Source of the DNA: Variovorax paradoxus
GTDB taxonomy: Bacteria; Pseudomonadota; Gammaproteobacteria; Burkholderiales; Burkholderiaceae_C
NCBI RefSeq assembly: GCF_030815975.1
Contig: NZ_JAUSXL010000002.1
Coordinates: forward strand, 3,026,501-3,090,500
Reading direction: 5' to 3'
DNA: 64,000 nt
Every line of letters starts with the position of its first letter. The first letter of the stretch is position 1. Below, piece by piece: positions 37,523 through 45,641 of this stretch. Both the position numbers and the translations under genes were made by a program. The notes beneath the pieces were generated by a model. The model made no database searches and was not told the origin of the DNA. It saw only the letters and a list, made by a program, of their open reading frames with translations.

Positions 37523-38836
37523 ATGCGTTTTGATTTTTTCCGGCGCTCCGCAGCCGAAGAAGCCCCGGCAGTCGATGCGTCGAAAGGCCCGGGGGTTTCG
37601 CGCAATGCAGACGGCTATGTGGCCTACACCTTGCTGCTGGATCCGCAGAAGCGCGTCGCGGGCTACAAGCTCGCCTGGCGTGCGGCGGCCGGGCCCGGGG
37701 AAGCTCCGGATGCGATCAGCCAGTTCAAGGCGCTCGTGGCCTGCGTGACCGAGCACCTCAACCCGGCGGACACGCCGTGGCGGCTGGGGCGCAGCGAACT
37801 GTTCTTCGAGGTGAATGCAGAGGCGCTGGCGTTGGGCGCGCTGCAATCGTTGCCGCCCGAGTACACCGTGCTCTGCCTGGAACTCGCCGACCTGGCGAAC
37901 GAGGAACTGCGGCCGATACTGCACTTCCTGCACGAGCAGGGGTTCAGCTTCATGCTGTGCCGCGCCCAGGCACTGCCGGAAGACCCCGAGCTGCTTGGAC
38001 TGGTGACCCATTTCGACGTGGGTGCCGGCGATCCCTTGCTGGTTGCGGCCGCCCGCGGCAAGGAGCAGCCGGACCACATGCCGATCCAGCCGATCGCCAC
38101 GCGCATGGCCTCGTGGAAAGACTTCGAGGCCTGCGCCGCACGCCGCGTCGACGTGTTCGCCGAGGCGAGCTGCGGCCTGCCGCCACCCGCGGCGAGTGCC
38201 GGCAGCCGCGCGCTGCAGCCCGAATCGATGCTGATCATGCGGCTCCTGCAGATGATCCAGCGCAACGAAGACCTGCGCGAGATCGAGGCCGCGCTCAAGC
38301 GCGATGCCGCGCTCACCTACCGGCTGCTGCGCCACATGAACTCGCCGGCCGTGGGAGCCGGTGTCGAGATTCATTCGCTGCACCACGCCGTGACGATGCT
38401 CGGCTATTCGCCGCTGTTCCGCTGGCTTTCGCTGCTGCTGGCCACCAGCAATCCCACCGGCAGCCCGCCGTTCATGATGAAGAAGGCCATCATGCGCGGC
38501 CGCTTCGTCGAGCTGATGGGCGAGATCATGCTGCCGCGGGGCGAGTCGGACAACCTGTTCGTGGTCGGCATGTTCTCGCTAATCGACCAGTTGCTGGGCA
38601 TTCCGATGCAGGAGGTGCTGAACAAGGTGCAGCTGTCCGATTCGGTGCAGCAGGCCATCCTCACGCGCGGGGGCGTGTACGGGCCCTTCCTCTCGCTGGC
38701 CGAGGCCTGCGAGCTGGACACCGGCGATGCGGCGCGGCTGGCGGAAGCGCTGCTCCTGAGCGCCGACCAGGTGAATGCCGCGCATCTGTCGGCACTGGCC
38801 TGGTCGCAGGACGTGACCCCGGTCGAAGCCGCCTAG
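37523..38836 (+). CDS. Degenerate EAL / HDOD domain signalling protein
   Basis: 437-residue protein of the EAL-HDOD (YuxH-like) architecture. Residues about 28-190 follow the EAL fold, but the signature is changed (GYKLAWRA in place of GYELLFR) and the EAL metal-binding residues are absent, so c-di-GMP hydrolysis is unlikely. Residues about 215-405 are an HDOD domain (LRHMNSPAVGAGVEIHSLHH, AVTMLGYSPLFRWLSLLL), which lacks the HD metal pair. It lies 27 bases after cheA and 13 before cheR, within the che operon where other bacteria have cheW and receptor genes. A c-di-GMP- or chemotaxis-linked scaffold role is inference. Confidence 0.88.
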   Translation: MRFDFFRRSAAEEAPAVDASKGPGVSRNADGYVAYTLLLDPQKRVAGYKLAWRAAAGPGEAPDAISQFKALVACVTEHLNPADTPWRLGRSELFFEVNAEALALGALQSLPPEYTVLCLELADLANEELRPILHFLHEQGFSFMLCRAQALPEDPELLGLVTHFDVGAGDPLLVAAARGKEQPDHMPIQPIATRMASWKDFEACAARRVDVFAEASCGLPPPAASAGSRALQPESMLIMRLLQMIQRNEDLREIEAALKRDAALTYRLLRHMNSPAVGAGVEIHSLHHAVTMLGYSPLFRWLSLLLATSNPTGSPPFMMKKAIMRGRFVELMGEIMLPRGESDNLFVVGMFSLIDQLLGIPMQEVLNKVQLSDSVQQAILTRGGVYGPFLSLAEACELDTGDAARLAEALLLSADQVNAAHLSALAWSQDVTPVEAA

Positions 38837-38849
38837 CGAGCACGCGCGC

Positions 38850-39671
38850 ATGCACTCCGAATTCCTTTTTACCGACAGCGATTTCTCGCGCATTCGCACG
38901 CTCATCCATCGCCGCGCCGGCATCGCGCTGGGCGAGCACAAGCGCCAGATGGTGTACAGCCGGCTTTCTCGCCGGCTGCGAGAGCTCGTGTTGCCCGAGT
39001 TCTCGGCCTACCTGGCGCTGCTGGAAGACAGCCGCGACGGCCAGGAGTGGCAGCTGTTCATCAACTCGCTGACCACCAACCTGACGTCGTTCTTCCGCGA
39101 GGCGCACCACTTTCCGGTGCTCGCGGAGCTGGCGCGCAAATGCACGCAGCCGCTCACCGTCTGGTGCGCGGCCGCATCGACCGGCGAGGAACCCTATTCG
39201 ATCGCGATCACGCTGATGGAGGCGCTGGGCGAGCGTGCAAGCAGCGCGCGCGTGATCGCCACCGACATCGACACCGCGGTGCTGGCCCGGGCATCGGCCG
39301 GCGTCTTCACGATGGAGCAGGTCAACCGCATGTCGACCGACCGCCTGCGGCGCTTCTTCAACAAGGGCACGGGCGCGAACGCCGGCAAGGTGCGGGTGCG
39401 CCCCGAAGTGGCCGCCATGGTCAAGTTCTCGCGGCTCAACCTGCTCGATGCGTCGTGGCCCGTGAAGGAACCGGTGGACGCGATCTTCTGCCGCAACGTG
39501 ATGATCTATTTCGACAAGCCCACGCAGAAGAAGCTGCTCGACCGCTTCATGCCGCTGCTCAAGCCCCACGGCCTGCTGTTCGCGGGGCATTCGGAGAACG
39601 CCACGCTGGTCAACCAGGCCTTCAAGGCGGTCGGGCAGACGGTGTACGCGCTGGGCAAGGCGCGCGCATGA
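38850..39671 (+). CDS. cheR: Chemotaxis protein methyltransferase CheR
   Basis: SAM-dependent enzyme that methylates receptor glutamates; 273 residues. The helical N domain (FSRIRTLIHRRAGIALGEHK) precedes the SAM-binding motif WCAAASTGEEPYSIAITLME, and NVMIYFDKPTQKKLLDRFM is typical. The beta-subdomain that docks receptor C-terminal pentapeptides should lie in the middle, consistent with DWTEF/GWPEF tails on four of the receptors here. Starts 13 bases after the HDOD gene; cheD follows after 61 bases. Confidence 0.98.
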   Translation: MHSEFLFTDSDFSRIRTLIHRRAGIALGEHKRQMVYSRLSRRLRELVLPEFSAYLALLEDSRDGQEWQLFINSLTTNLTSFFREAHHFPVLAELARKCTQPLTVWCAAASTGEEPYSIAITLMEALGERASSARVIATDIDTAVLARASAGVFTMEQVNRMSTDRLRRFFNKGTGANAGKVRVRPEVAAMVKFSRLNLLDASWPVKEPVDAIFCRNVMIYFDKPTQKKLLDRFMPLLKPHGLLFAGHSENATLVNQAFKAVGQTVYALGKARA

Positions 39672-39732
39672 GCGCAGCGCCGGGCCGCCCCAAGCAAGCT
39701 CGCACCGCAGTGCGAAGCACGAAGGTACGCCA

Positions 39733-40386
39733 ATGAACACCAGCGCGAGCACCAACCTTCTTCAGCAGAAGGGCTTCCTGCCCGCAGCCATGCCGGCTTC
39801 GGTGGCCTCGCACCACTACTTCGACCGCGACTTCGATTGCGCCGCGGTCAAGCTGCTGCCCGCGGAGTATTACGTGACCGATGCCGGCGTGTTGTTGACG
39901 ACGGTGCTGGGCTCCTGCGTGGCCGCCTGCATCACCGACGTGGAGGCCGGCATAGCGGGCATGAACCATTTCATGCTGCCCGACGACGCCGAGGCGGGCT
40001 CGCGCGAGCAGGCCGGCGCGATGCGCTACGGCGCGCACGCCATGGACGTGCTCATTGCAGAGATGCTGCGCGCGGGCGCACGGCGCGAGCGGCTCAAGGC
40101 CAAGGTCTTCGGCGGCGCCGCGGTGCTGGCGAACATGACCATGCTCAACATCGGCGGGCGCAACGCCGATTTCGTGCTGCGCTACCTCGAGAAGCAGCGC
40201 ATCGCCATCGTCGCGCAGGACCTGCGCGGCCTGAATGCGCGCCGCGTGTGCCTGCTGCCGGGCAGCGGCAAGGCGGTGGTGCGCAAGCTGCGCGCGCCGG
40301 TCGACATCCAGGCGGTGCAGCGCGACGAAGGCGAGCTGCTGCGCAAATGGTCTGCCACATATGGCAAGGGAAGCTGGATCGCATGA
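39733..40386 (+). CDS. cheD: Chemoreceptor glutamine deamidase CheD
   Basis: Converts specific receptor glutamines to glutamates; 217 residues. The catalytic pair is visible: C62 in [10 protein letters not shown] and H79 in GMNHFMLPD, with the 17-residue spacing known from Thermotoga CheD. It has an N-terminal extension of about 35 residues compared with minimal CheD. Its stop overlaps the cheB start (ATGA). Confidence 0.97.
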   Translation: MNTSASTNLLQQKGFLPAAMPASVASHHYFDRDFDCAAVKLLPAEYYVTDAGVLLTTVLGSCVAACITDVEAGIAGMNHFMLPDDAEAGSREQAGAMRYGAHAMDVLIAEMLRAGARRERLKAKVFGGAAVLANMTMLNIGGRNADFVLRYLEKQRIAIVAQDLRGLNARRVCLLPGSGKAVVRKLRAPVDIQAVQRDEGELLRKWSATYGKGSWIA

Positions 40387-41465
40387 AGAAAATCAAGGTA
40401 CTTTGCGTCGACGACTCGGCGCTGATCCGCAGCGTGATGACCGAGATCATCAACAGCCAGCCCGACATGACGGTGGTGGGCACCGCGGCCGATCCGCTGC
40501 AGGCGCGCGACCTCATCAAGGTGACGAACCCCGACGTGCTCACGCTCGACGTCGAGATGCCGCGCATGGACGGCCTCGAATTCCTCGAGAAGCTCATGCG
40601 CCTGCGGCCGATGCCGGTGGTCATGGTGTCGTCGCTGACCGAGCGCGGCTCGGAGATCGCGCTGCGCGCGCTGGAGCTGGGCGCGATCGACTTCGTCACC
40701 AAGCCGCGGCTCGGCGTGCGCGACGGCCTGATGCAATACACCGAGCTGATCGCCGGCAAGATCCGCACGGCCGCCGCGGCGCGGCTGCTGCCGGGCCGGC
40801 ACGGCGCCGCGGCCAAGGGCGCGGCGGACGGCAACCCGCAGGAGCCGCTGCTGCGCAGCCCGCTGCTGAGCACCGAGAAGCTCATCATCATCGGCGCATC
40901 CACCGGCGGAACGGAGGCCATCCGCGAGGTGCTGCTGCCGCTGCCGCCGGACGCCCCGGGCGTGCTCATCGCGCAGCACATGCCGGCCGGCTTCACGCGC
41001 TCGTTCGCGCAGCGCCTGAACGGCCTGTGCCGCATCACCGTGAAGGAAGCCGAGCATGGCGAACGCGTGCTGCCGGGCTACGCCTACATCGCGCCCGGCG
41101 GCTTTCACCTGTCGCTGGCCCGAAGCGGCGCCAACTACGTGGCGCAGCTCGACCAGGAGCCGCCGGTGAACCGCCATCGCCCCTCGATCGACGTGCTGTT
41201 CGACTCGGCCGCCAGGCATGCCGGCAAGAACGCGATCGGAATGATCCTCACGGGCATGGGCAAGGACGGCGCCGAAGGCCTGCTGCGCATGAAGCAGGCC
41301 GGTGCCTACACCTTCGCGCAGGACGAGGCCAGCTGCGTGGTCTTCGGCATGCCGCGCGAGGCCATCGCATTGGGTGCCGTCGACGACGTGGCGCCGCTGG
41401 GCGAGATGGGCCGCCGCGTGCTGGCGCATCTGCGCACCTTCGGCGAACGCGCAAACCGTGTTTGA
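40383..41465 (+). CDS. cheB: Chemotaxis response regulator methylesterase CheB
   Basis: 360 residues. An N-terminal receiver domain (acidic pair D10/D11, phospho-acceptor D56 in DVEMPRMDG) is joined by a linker to the methylesterase domain with catalytic S173 (GASTGG), H199 (AQHMP) and D295 (GMGKDG). It removes methyl groups from receptors and competes with CheR. The ATG at 40,383 overlaps the cheD stop; the longer open frame upstream is a cheD shadow. cheY follows after 27 bases. Confidence 0.98.
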   Translation: MKKIKVLCVDDSALIRSVMTEIINSQPDMTVVGTAADPLQARDLIKVTNPDVLTLDVEMPRMDGLEFLEKLMRLRPMPVVMVSSLTERGSEIALRALELGAIDFVTKPRLGVRDGLMQYTELIAGKIRTAAAARLLPGRHGAAAKGAADGNPQEPLLRSPLLSTEKLIIIGASTGGTEAIREVLLPLPPDAPGVLIAQHMPAGFTRSFAQRLNGLCRITVKEAEHGERVLPGYAYIAPGGFHLSLARSGANYVAQLDQEPPVNRHRPSIDVLFDSAARHAGKNAIGMILTGMGKDGAEGLLRMKQAGAYTFAQDEASCVVFGMPREAIALGAVDDVAPLGEMGRRVLAHLRTFGERANRV

Positions 41466-41492
41466 AAAACGAACTGTTGGAGTTGAAGAATC

Positions 41493-41891
41493 GTGATTGA
41501 CAAGAGCATCAAAATTTTGGTTGTGGACGACTTCCCGACCATGCGGCGCATCGTGCGCAACCTGTTGAAGGAACTCGAATTCCTGAACGTCGACGAAGCG
41601 GAAGACGGCGCGGCCGGCATCGAGAAGCTGCGCGGCGGCAACTTCGGCTTCGTGGTGTCCGACTGGAACATGCCCAACATGGACGGCCTCACCATGCTGC
41701 AGACCATCCGGGCCGACCCCGAACTGGCCAAGCTGCCGGTGCTCATGGTCACGGCCGAGGCCAAGAAGGAGAACATCATCGCGGCCGCGCAGGCCGGCGC
41801 CAACGGCTACGTGGTCAAGCCCTTCACGGCCGCCACGCTCGAGGAAAAGATCATCAAGATCTTCGAGAAGCTCCAGAAAGAGGCGGCCTGA
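41493..41891 (+). CDS. cheY: Chemotaxis response regulator CheY
   Basis: Single-domain receiver, 132 residues, whose phosphorylated form binds FliM. All key residues keep E. coli numbering: D12, D13, D57, T87 and K109. It begins with GTG at 41,493. It lies between cheB and cheZ (one base from cheZ), so the signal and its phosphatase are made together. Confidence 0.99.
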   Translation: MIDKSIKILVVDDFPTMRRIVRNLLKELEFLNVDEAEDGAAGIEKLRGGNFGFVVSDWNMPNMDGLTMLQTIRADPELAKLPVLMVTAEAKKENIIAAAQAGANGYVVKPFTAATLEEKIIKIFEKLQKEAA

Positions 41892-41892
41892 C

Positions 41893-42549
41893 ATGGCACA
41901 CACTGCGCTCGAATCCGCGGAGCACGGGAACACGGCCGAAGAGCTGCTCGGTCGCATCGGGCAACTGACCCGGCAGCTGCGCGACGGCCTGCGCGAACTG
42001 GGGCTCGACAAGCAAGTGGCCAAGGCCGCGCAAGCCATTCCCGACGCGCGCGACCGCCTGGGCTACATCGCCTCCATGACCGAGCGCGCGGCGCACCGTG
42101 CGCTCAACGCCATTGACCTTGCGCAGCCGCTGCAGGAAGACCTTGCCACGCATGCCAAAGGATTGACCCGGCGCTGGGACGAGTGGTTCGCGAACCCGGT
42201 CGAGCTGGACCATGCGCGCCAGCTCGTGATGGACACGCGCGGCTACCTGAACGACGTGCCGCAGAAGGCCGGCGCCATCAACACGCAGCTGATCGAGATC
42301 CTGATGGCGCAGGACTTCCAGGACCTCACGGGCCAGGTCATCAAGAAGATGATGGAAGTGGTCAACGACGTGGAAACGCAGCTGCTGCAGGTGCTGATCG
42401 ACAACTCGCACCTCGACAAGCACCCTGAGAAGCGGCACGAGGCCGAAGCCGCCAGCCTGCAGAACGGCCCGCAGGTGGTGCCCGGCAATCCGGAGGCGGT
42501 GACAGGGCAGGCGCAGGTGGATGATTTGCTGGAGAGCCTTGGGTTCTAG
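41893..42549 (+). CDS. cheZ: CheY-P phosphatase CheZ
   Basis: Helical-hairpin phosphatase that resets CheY; 218 residues. The catalytic segment AQDFQDLTGQVIKKMME holds D144 and Q148, equivalent to E. coli D143 and Q147. The C-terminal residues (VDDLLESLGF) form the conserved CheY-binding tail. It is the last gene of the che operon. No clear intrinsic terminator is seen before the next gene. Confidence 0.98.
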   Translation: MAHTALESAEHGNTAEELLGRIGQLTRQLRDGLRELGLDKQVAKAAQAIPDARDRLGYIASMTERAAHRALNAIDLAQPLQEDLATHAKGLTRRWDEWFANPVELDHARQLVMDTRGYLNDVPQKAGAINTQLIEILMAQDFQDLTGQVIKKMMEVVNDVETQLLQVLIDNSHLDKHPEKRHEAEAASLQNGPQVVPGNPEAVTGQAQVDDLLESLGF

Positions 42550-42586
42550 GGGAATTGCAGGAAACAGTTTCGGCCGCTAGACTGGT

Positions 42587-42604
42587 ATTAACGCAAACCT
42601 TAAT
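42587..42604. promoter_or_regulatory. Possible antitoxin operator
   Basis: A small inverted repeat, ATTAA (42,587-42,591), 8 bases, TTAAT (42,600-42,604), lies 12 bases before the start of the Phd-like antitoxin gene. Antitoxins of this family commonly bind palindromes overlapping their own promoter. The half-sites are short, so this is only suggestive. Confidence 0.3.
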
Positions 42605-42616
42605 GAAAACTGCCAA

Positions 42617-42907
42617 ATGGCCTTGAAGGCATCGGACATTGTTCCCATCAGCGAAGCGCGCGCCAGGCTCACCGAACTGGCCGAAGACGTGGTGGGCAGC
42701 GGCTCGGAGAAAGTGCTGACCAAGAACGGCGCGAGCTATGTGGCACTGGTCGATGCGCGCCGGCTGGACTACTACCATGCGCTGGAGGCGGAGCACGCCA
42801 ACCTCGTGCTGGCCGAAGACGCTATCACCGGCTTGCGGCAGGCTTTGGCGGGGCGGTTCGTGCCTGACGAGGAGTTCGACCAGGCACTCGGCGTCGCGTC
42901 GGCGTGA
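42617..42907 (+). CDS. Type II antitoxin, Phd/YefM family
   Basis: 96-residue protein with the Phd/YefM N-terminal fold: IVPISEARARLTELAEDVVG followed by KVLTKNGASYVALVDARRLD. The C-terminal half is acidic and probably binds the toxin. It overlaps the next gene by 4 bases (GTGA), the usual antitoxin-toxin arrangement. It would neutralise the toxin and repress its own operon. Together they form an accessory module inserted directly after cheZ. Confidence 0.85.
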   Translation: MALKASDIVPISEARARLTELAEDVVGSGSEKVLTKNGASYVALVDARRLDYYHALEAEHANLVLAEDAITGLRQALAGRFVPDEEFDQALGVASA

Positions 42908-43296
42908 GCATTCCCGTCAACGCAAGGGTTCGGGCAGTTCCAAACTTTCTGTTGTGCCTGCAGGCTGCACGCAGCTTCATGGAGGAACAGGATGCCGCTT
43001 CCGTGTCGGTGCGCTTCAAGAAACTGCAGGCTGAATTGGTCAAGGCGCGGGCGCTTCTTGCGTTCGCCCCCACAAGCGGTCGACCTGCGCGATTCCTCGA
43101 CGCCAGGTCGGGCTGGGGCCAGTTCCAGGCCGAGCAGGCAAGGCAGCTTGCCCGGGCACTTGGCCAGCCCGAATTGCGCGAGCTGGTTCTGGCTCGCCAT
43201 GTCGTGCTGTACGCCCATTCCGAACGAGAAGTGGTGCTGCTTTCGATGCGGCACGAGCGCCAGTTGGGTTATGGCTTGCCCAAGCCATCCAGCTGA
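42904..43296 (+). CDS. Type II toxin, ParE/RelE-like
   Basis: 130-residue protein starting with GTG inside the antitoxin stop. The C-terminal part ELVLARHVVLYAHSEREVVL and LSMRHERQLGY resembles the end of ParE/RelE toxins (beta strands ending in an R-x-H-x-R region). The N-terminal half is less typical and longer than the 95-105 residues usual for the family. Whether the target is gyrase (ParE) or ribosome-bound mRNA (RelE) cannot be said from sequence. Confidence 0.7.
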   Translation: MSIPVNARVRAVPNFLLCLQAARSFMEEQDAASVSVRFKKLQAELVKARALLAFAPTSGRPARFLDARSGWGQFQAEQARQLARALGQPELRELVLARHVVLYAHSEREVVLLSMRHERQLGYGLPKPSS

Positions 43297-43387
43297 CGAA
43301 CATTGCAACAAAGAAACATCGAGGAAGAGCAGGCATTGCAGAGCACCCTCGCGTCACACCAGCAGAGTCGAACCCGGAGCTTTCACC

Positions 43388-43861
43388 ATGTCGCTCGTTC
43401 TTGAAGGTGGCTGCCTCTGCGCAGCGGTCAGGTTCCACATCCATCAGGCACCGCTTCGAACACTTGTTTGCCACTGCACTTTCTGCCAGCGGATGACCGG
43501 TTCCTCGTTCTATGCCAACTCCGTGTTCCCCGTCGATGCGGTCCGGTTCAACGCTGGCGAGATACGCAGGTACGAGCACACATCCGACGGGAGCGGCAAG
43601 AAGGTCTACGTCGAGTTTTGCCCGACTTGCGGAACGACCATCGGCCTCGCCTTTGAGCGCTGGCCTGATCTCCGAGCCATCTCGCGCGGCTGCTACGACA
43701 ACCCCAACGCGGTGGACATCACTTCGAACCTGTGGACCCGCTCGGCTCAGTCAGGAGTCGCGCTGCCCGCCGGGATCGATTGCTTTGCCACGGCAAGGTC
43801 GACCGCCGAGGGGCAGCCCGAGCATCCTTCCAGATATCCAAAGCCTGTCATGGCCCGGTAG
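43388..43861 (+). CDS. GFA-family (CENP-V/GFA) zinc protein
   Basis: 157-residue protein of the glutathione-dependent formaldehyde-activating (CENP-V/GFA) fold. Zinc-binding cysteines are visible in GGCLCAAVRF, VCHCTFCQRMTGSSF and FCPTCGTTIG. Many members annotated this way are not formaldehyde-related, so the substrate is unknown. The ATG at 43,388 is chosen because family similarity begins there; the open frame continues upstream through the toxin region. It stands alone, 32 bases before a glutathione S-transferase gene. Confidence 0.88.
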   Translation: MSLVLEGGCLCAAVRFHIHQAPLRTLVCHCTFCQRMTGSSFYANSVFPVDAVRFNAGEIRRYEHTSDGSGKKVYVEFCPTCGTTIGLAFERWPDLRAISRGCYDNPNAVDITSNLWTRSAQSGVALPAGIDCFATARSTAEGQPEHPSRYPKPVMAR

Positions 43862-43893
43862 AGTAGTGCCTCGGCAATGCCTGACCACTCACG

Positions 43894-44553
43894 ATGACCA
43901 TCACCATCACCGCCTTTGAACGGTCGCCCGACGGCGGCAAGGGTCTGGCGCGCGACACGCGCGTGCGCTGGGCGCTGGAGGAAGCCGGCCTGCCCTACGG
44001 GGTGCGCCTGGTGTCCTTCCGCGCAATGAAGGAAGCCGCGCATCTGGCGCTGCATCCCTTCGGCCAGATCCCCACCTACGAGGAAGGCGACCTCGCGCTG
44101 TTCGAAACCGGCTCCATCGTGCTGCACATCGCCGAGCGCCACCCGGGCCTGTTCCCCGCCGATGCCAACGCAAGGGCGCGCGCCATCACGTGGATGTTCG
44201 CGGCGCTCAATACGGTCGAGCTTCCCATTCTCGAGCTCGTCACCGTCAAGTTCGCGGAAGGCGACAAGCCCTGGAAGGACGAGCGCCTGCCCCTCGTCGA
44301 GAACCGGGTGCGTGCCCGGCTGACCCAGCTGGCCACCCGCCTGGGCGATGCCGACTGGCTGGACGGCGGCTTCAGCGCGGGCGACCTGATGATGGTGTCG
44401 GTGCTGCTGCGGCTCCGACCCTCCGGCCTGTTGAACGATTTTCCCAGCCTGGCCGCCTATGTCGCTCGCGGCGAAGCGCGGCCGGCCTACCAGCGGGCGT
44501 TCGCCGCGCAACTGGCCATCAACGCCGCTCCCTCCATCCAGCGCGGGTCCTAG
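43894..44553 (+). CDS. Glutathione S-transferase family protein
   Basis: 219 residues. The N-terminal thioredoxin-like domain (about 1-80) has HPFGQIPTYEEGDLALFETG and SIVLHIAERHPGLFP, the glutathione-binding pattern with cis-Pro and the ES/ET motif. The C-terminal helical domain contains SAGDLMMVSVLLRLR with the conserved N-capping aspartate. The substrate is not predictable. It may share a transcript with the GFA-family gene upstream. Confidence 0.92.
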   Translation: MTITITAFERSPDGGKGLARDTRVRWALEEAGLPYGVRLVSFRAMKEAAHLALHPFGQIPTYEEGDLALFETGSIVLHIAERHPGLFPADANARARAITWMFAALNTVELPILELVTVKFAEGDKPWKDERLPLVENRVRARLTQLATRLGDADWLDGGFSAGDLMMVSVLLRLRPSGLLNDFPSLAAYVARGEARPAYQRAFAAQLAINAAPSIQRGS

Positions 44554-44608
44554 AGCGAGCGCGCCGACTGGCGCAGGCCGCGCTATGCACAACCCCCTTC
44601 GCGCAAGC

Positions 44609-44637
44609 GCCGCCACCTACCGGCAGCGGGTGGCGGC
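44609..44637. terminator. Hairpin after GST gene
   Basis: GCCGCCACC (44,609-44,617) and GGTGGCGGC (44,629-44,637) form a perfect 9-bp stem around an 11-base loop in the 164-base gap between the GST and VOC genes. There is no U-run, so termination would not be classical; it could be an mRNA 3' end structure. Confidence 0.4.
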
Positions 44638-44717
44638 GAAACGGTTCGGCGAGCGGTGGCCGCGGCTTTCGATCGAATGGCCTTCAACTTGGGTTCCAAA
44701 CTGAGGAGAGGAAGGAG

Positions 44718-45170
44718 ATGACGCTCAAACGCATGGACAACGTCCTTATCGTTGTCGACGACCTTGAAGCGACCAAGGCGTTTTTCATCGAGCTGGGCCT
44801 CAGGCTCGAGGGCGAAACGACAGTGGAAGGGCCTTTGATCGGACAACTGATCGGGCTCAAGGATGTCCGCGCCACTTTGGCGATGTTGCGGACTCCCGAT
44901 GGACAGGGAATTGAGCTGGACAAGTTCCACACGCCCGACGCGATCAGGTTGGGTCCCGTGGACTCGCCGGTGAACACGCTGGGCATCCGCCGGATCATGT
45001 TTGCCGTCGATGACATCGACGCCATCGTCGCGCGCATGCGCGCCCACGGGGCCGAGCTCATTGGAGAGATGCAGCACGCGGACACCTACCGTCTGGCCTA
45101 CATCCGCGGACCCGAGGGCATCATTGTTGCGCTTGCCGAGCAGCTCGACCGAGGCGCGCCCGGCGAATAA
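44718..45170 (+). CDS. VOC-family (glyoxalase/bleomycin-resistance fold) protein
   Basis: 150 residues with two beta-alpha-beta-beta-beta modules of the vicinal-oxygen-chelate fold: RMDNVLIVVDDLEATKAFFI at the start, and GIRRIMFAVDDIDAIVARMR then YIRGPEGIIVALAEQL in the second half. The E of the second module is replaced by a hydrophobic pattern (IIVALAE), so metal ligands are uncertain. An AAGGAG precedes the ATG at 44,718. Substrate unknown. Confidence 0.9.
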   Translation: MTLKRMDNVLIVVDDLEATKAFFIELGLRLEGETTVEGPLIGQLIGLKDVRATLAMLRTPDGQGIELDKFHTPDAIRLGPVDSPVNTLGIRRIMFAVDDIDAIVARMRAHGAELIGEMQHADTYRLAYIRGPEGIIVALAEQLDRGAPGE

Positions 45171-45641
45171 CCCCTCCGTAGCGTCCCTCGCATTTCAAAC
45201 CGCCCTGGAACAACCACGACATGGTGTCGTCTGGCGCACTGTTCCATGAGGATGCGACATTCGTGAATCGATTCGGGCACTACATGCGCGGCACTGTCAG
45301 GAGAAATCATGCTGAGACCAAGGCTCTTGATCGAGCTGAGGTTTGGAGCATGGGCTTCGTCAGCGACAGCTTGAGCGCGACCGCGTCGAGGCAGTGTGCA
45401 GAACGAGGCTTGACCATCCTCCCGTGCGACGGCATCGCCGCTCCTGACCTTGAAATTGACACCGCATGACCAACAACCAGTGTCGCATTATTGGCTTCTT
45501 TGGCGGCACGACATCTGTCGCATTTTTCGAACGGAGCGGGGATGTCCTCGGCAAAATGTCGGGGTTGTGCAGCGTAATTCGGCGATTTTGTCGCGATTTT
45601 GATGTCATTGGCGCGGCATTGCGCGCGCTGAGAAGGCATTC
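45171..45641. other. 471-bp gap without an intact gene
   Basis: Between the VOC gene and the convergent fliA there is no intact gene I can support. The left part (about 45,194-45,300) holds a probable decayed SgcJ/EcaC gene. The right part (45,475-45,640) is comparatively AT-rich (for example GGCGATTTTGTCGCGATTTT) with short direct repeats of TGTCGC-type sequence and no recognisable terminator, although the fliA transcript must end here. Confidence 0.6.
45194..45300 (+). pseudogene. Fragment of SgcJ/EcaC (DUF4440, SnoaL-like) gene
   Basis: In one plus-strand frame the DNA encodes WNNHDM (45,206-45,223) followed by GALFHEDATFVNRFGHYMRG, a strong match in pattern to the middle of SgcJ/EcaC-type SnoaL-like proteins (WNxHDM, ALFxEDAxFVNxxGxxxRG). 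There is no proper start upstream and the frame diverges from the family after the RG. About 30 of the usual 130-140 residues remain, so this looks like a remnant of a deleted gene. The family match is from memory. Confidence 0.45.

Noticed and set aside
33152..38386. Long minus-strand open frames opposite flhC-motAB-cheA
   Set aside because: Composition is typical of antisense frames (Arg/His/Val-rich) and the plus-strand genes are certain.
45360..45608. Small minus-strand open frame of 82 codons between the VOC gene and fliA
   Set aside because: No recognisable motif, no ribosome site, and it overlaps the convergent remnant frame.
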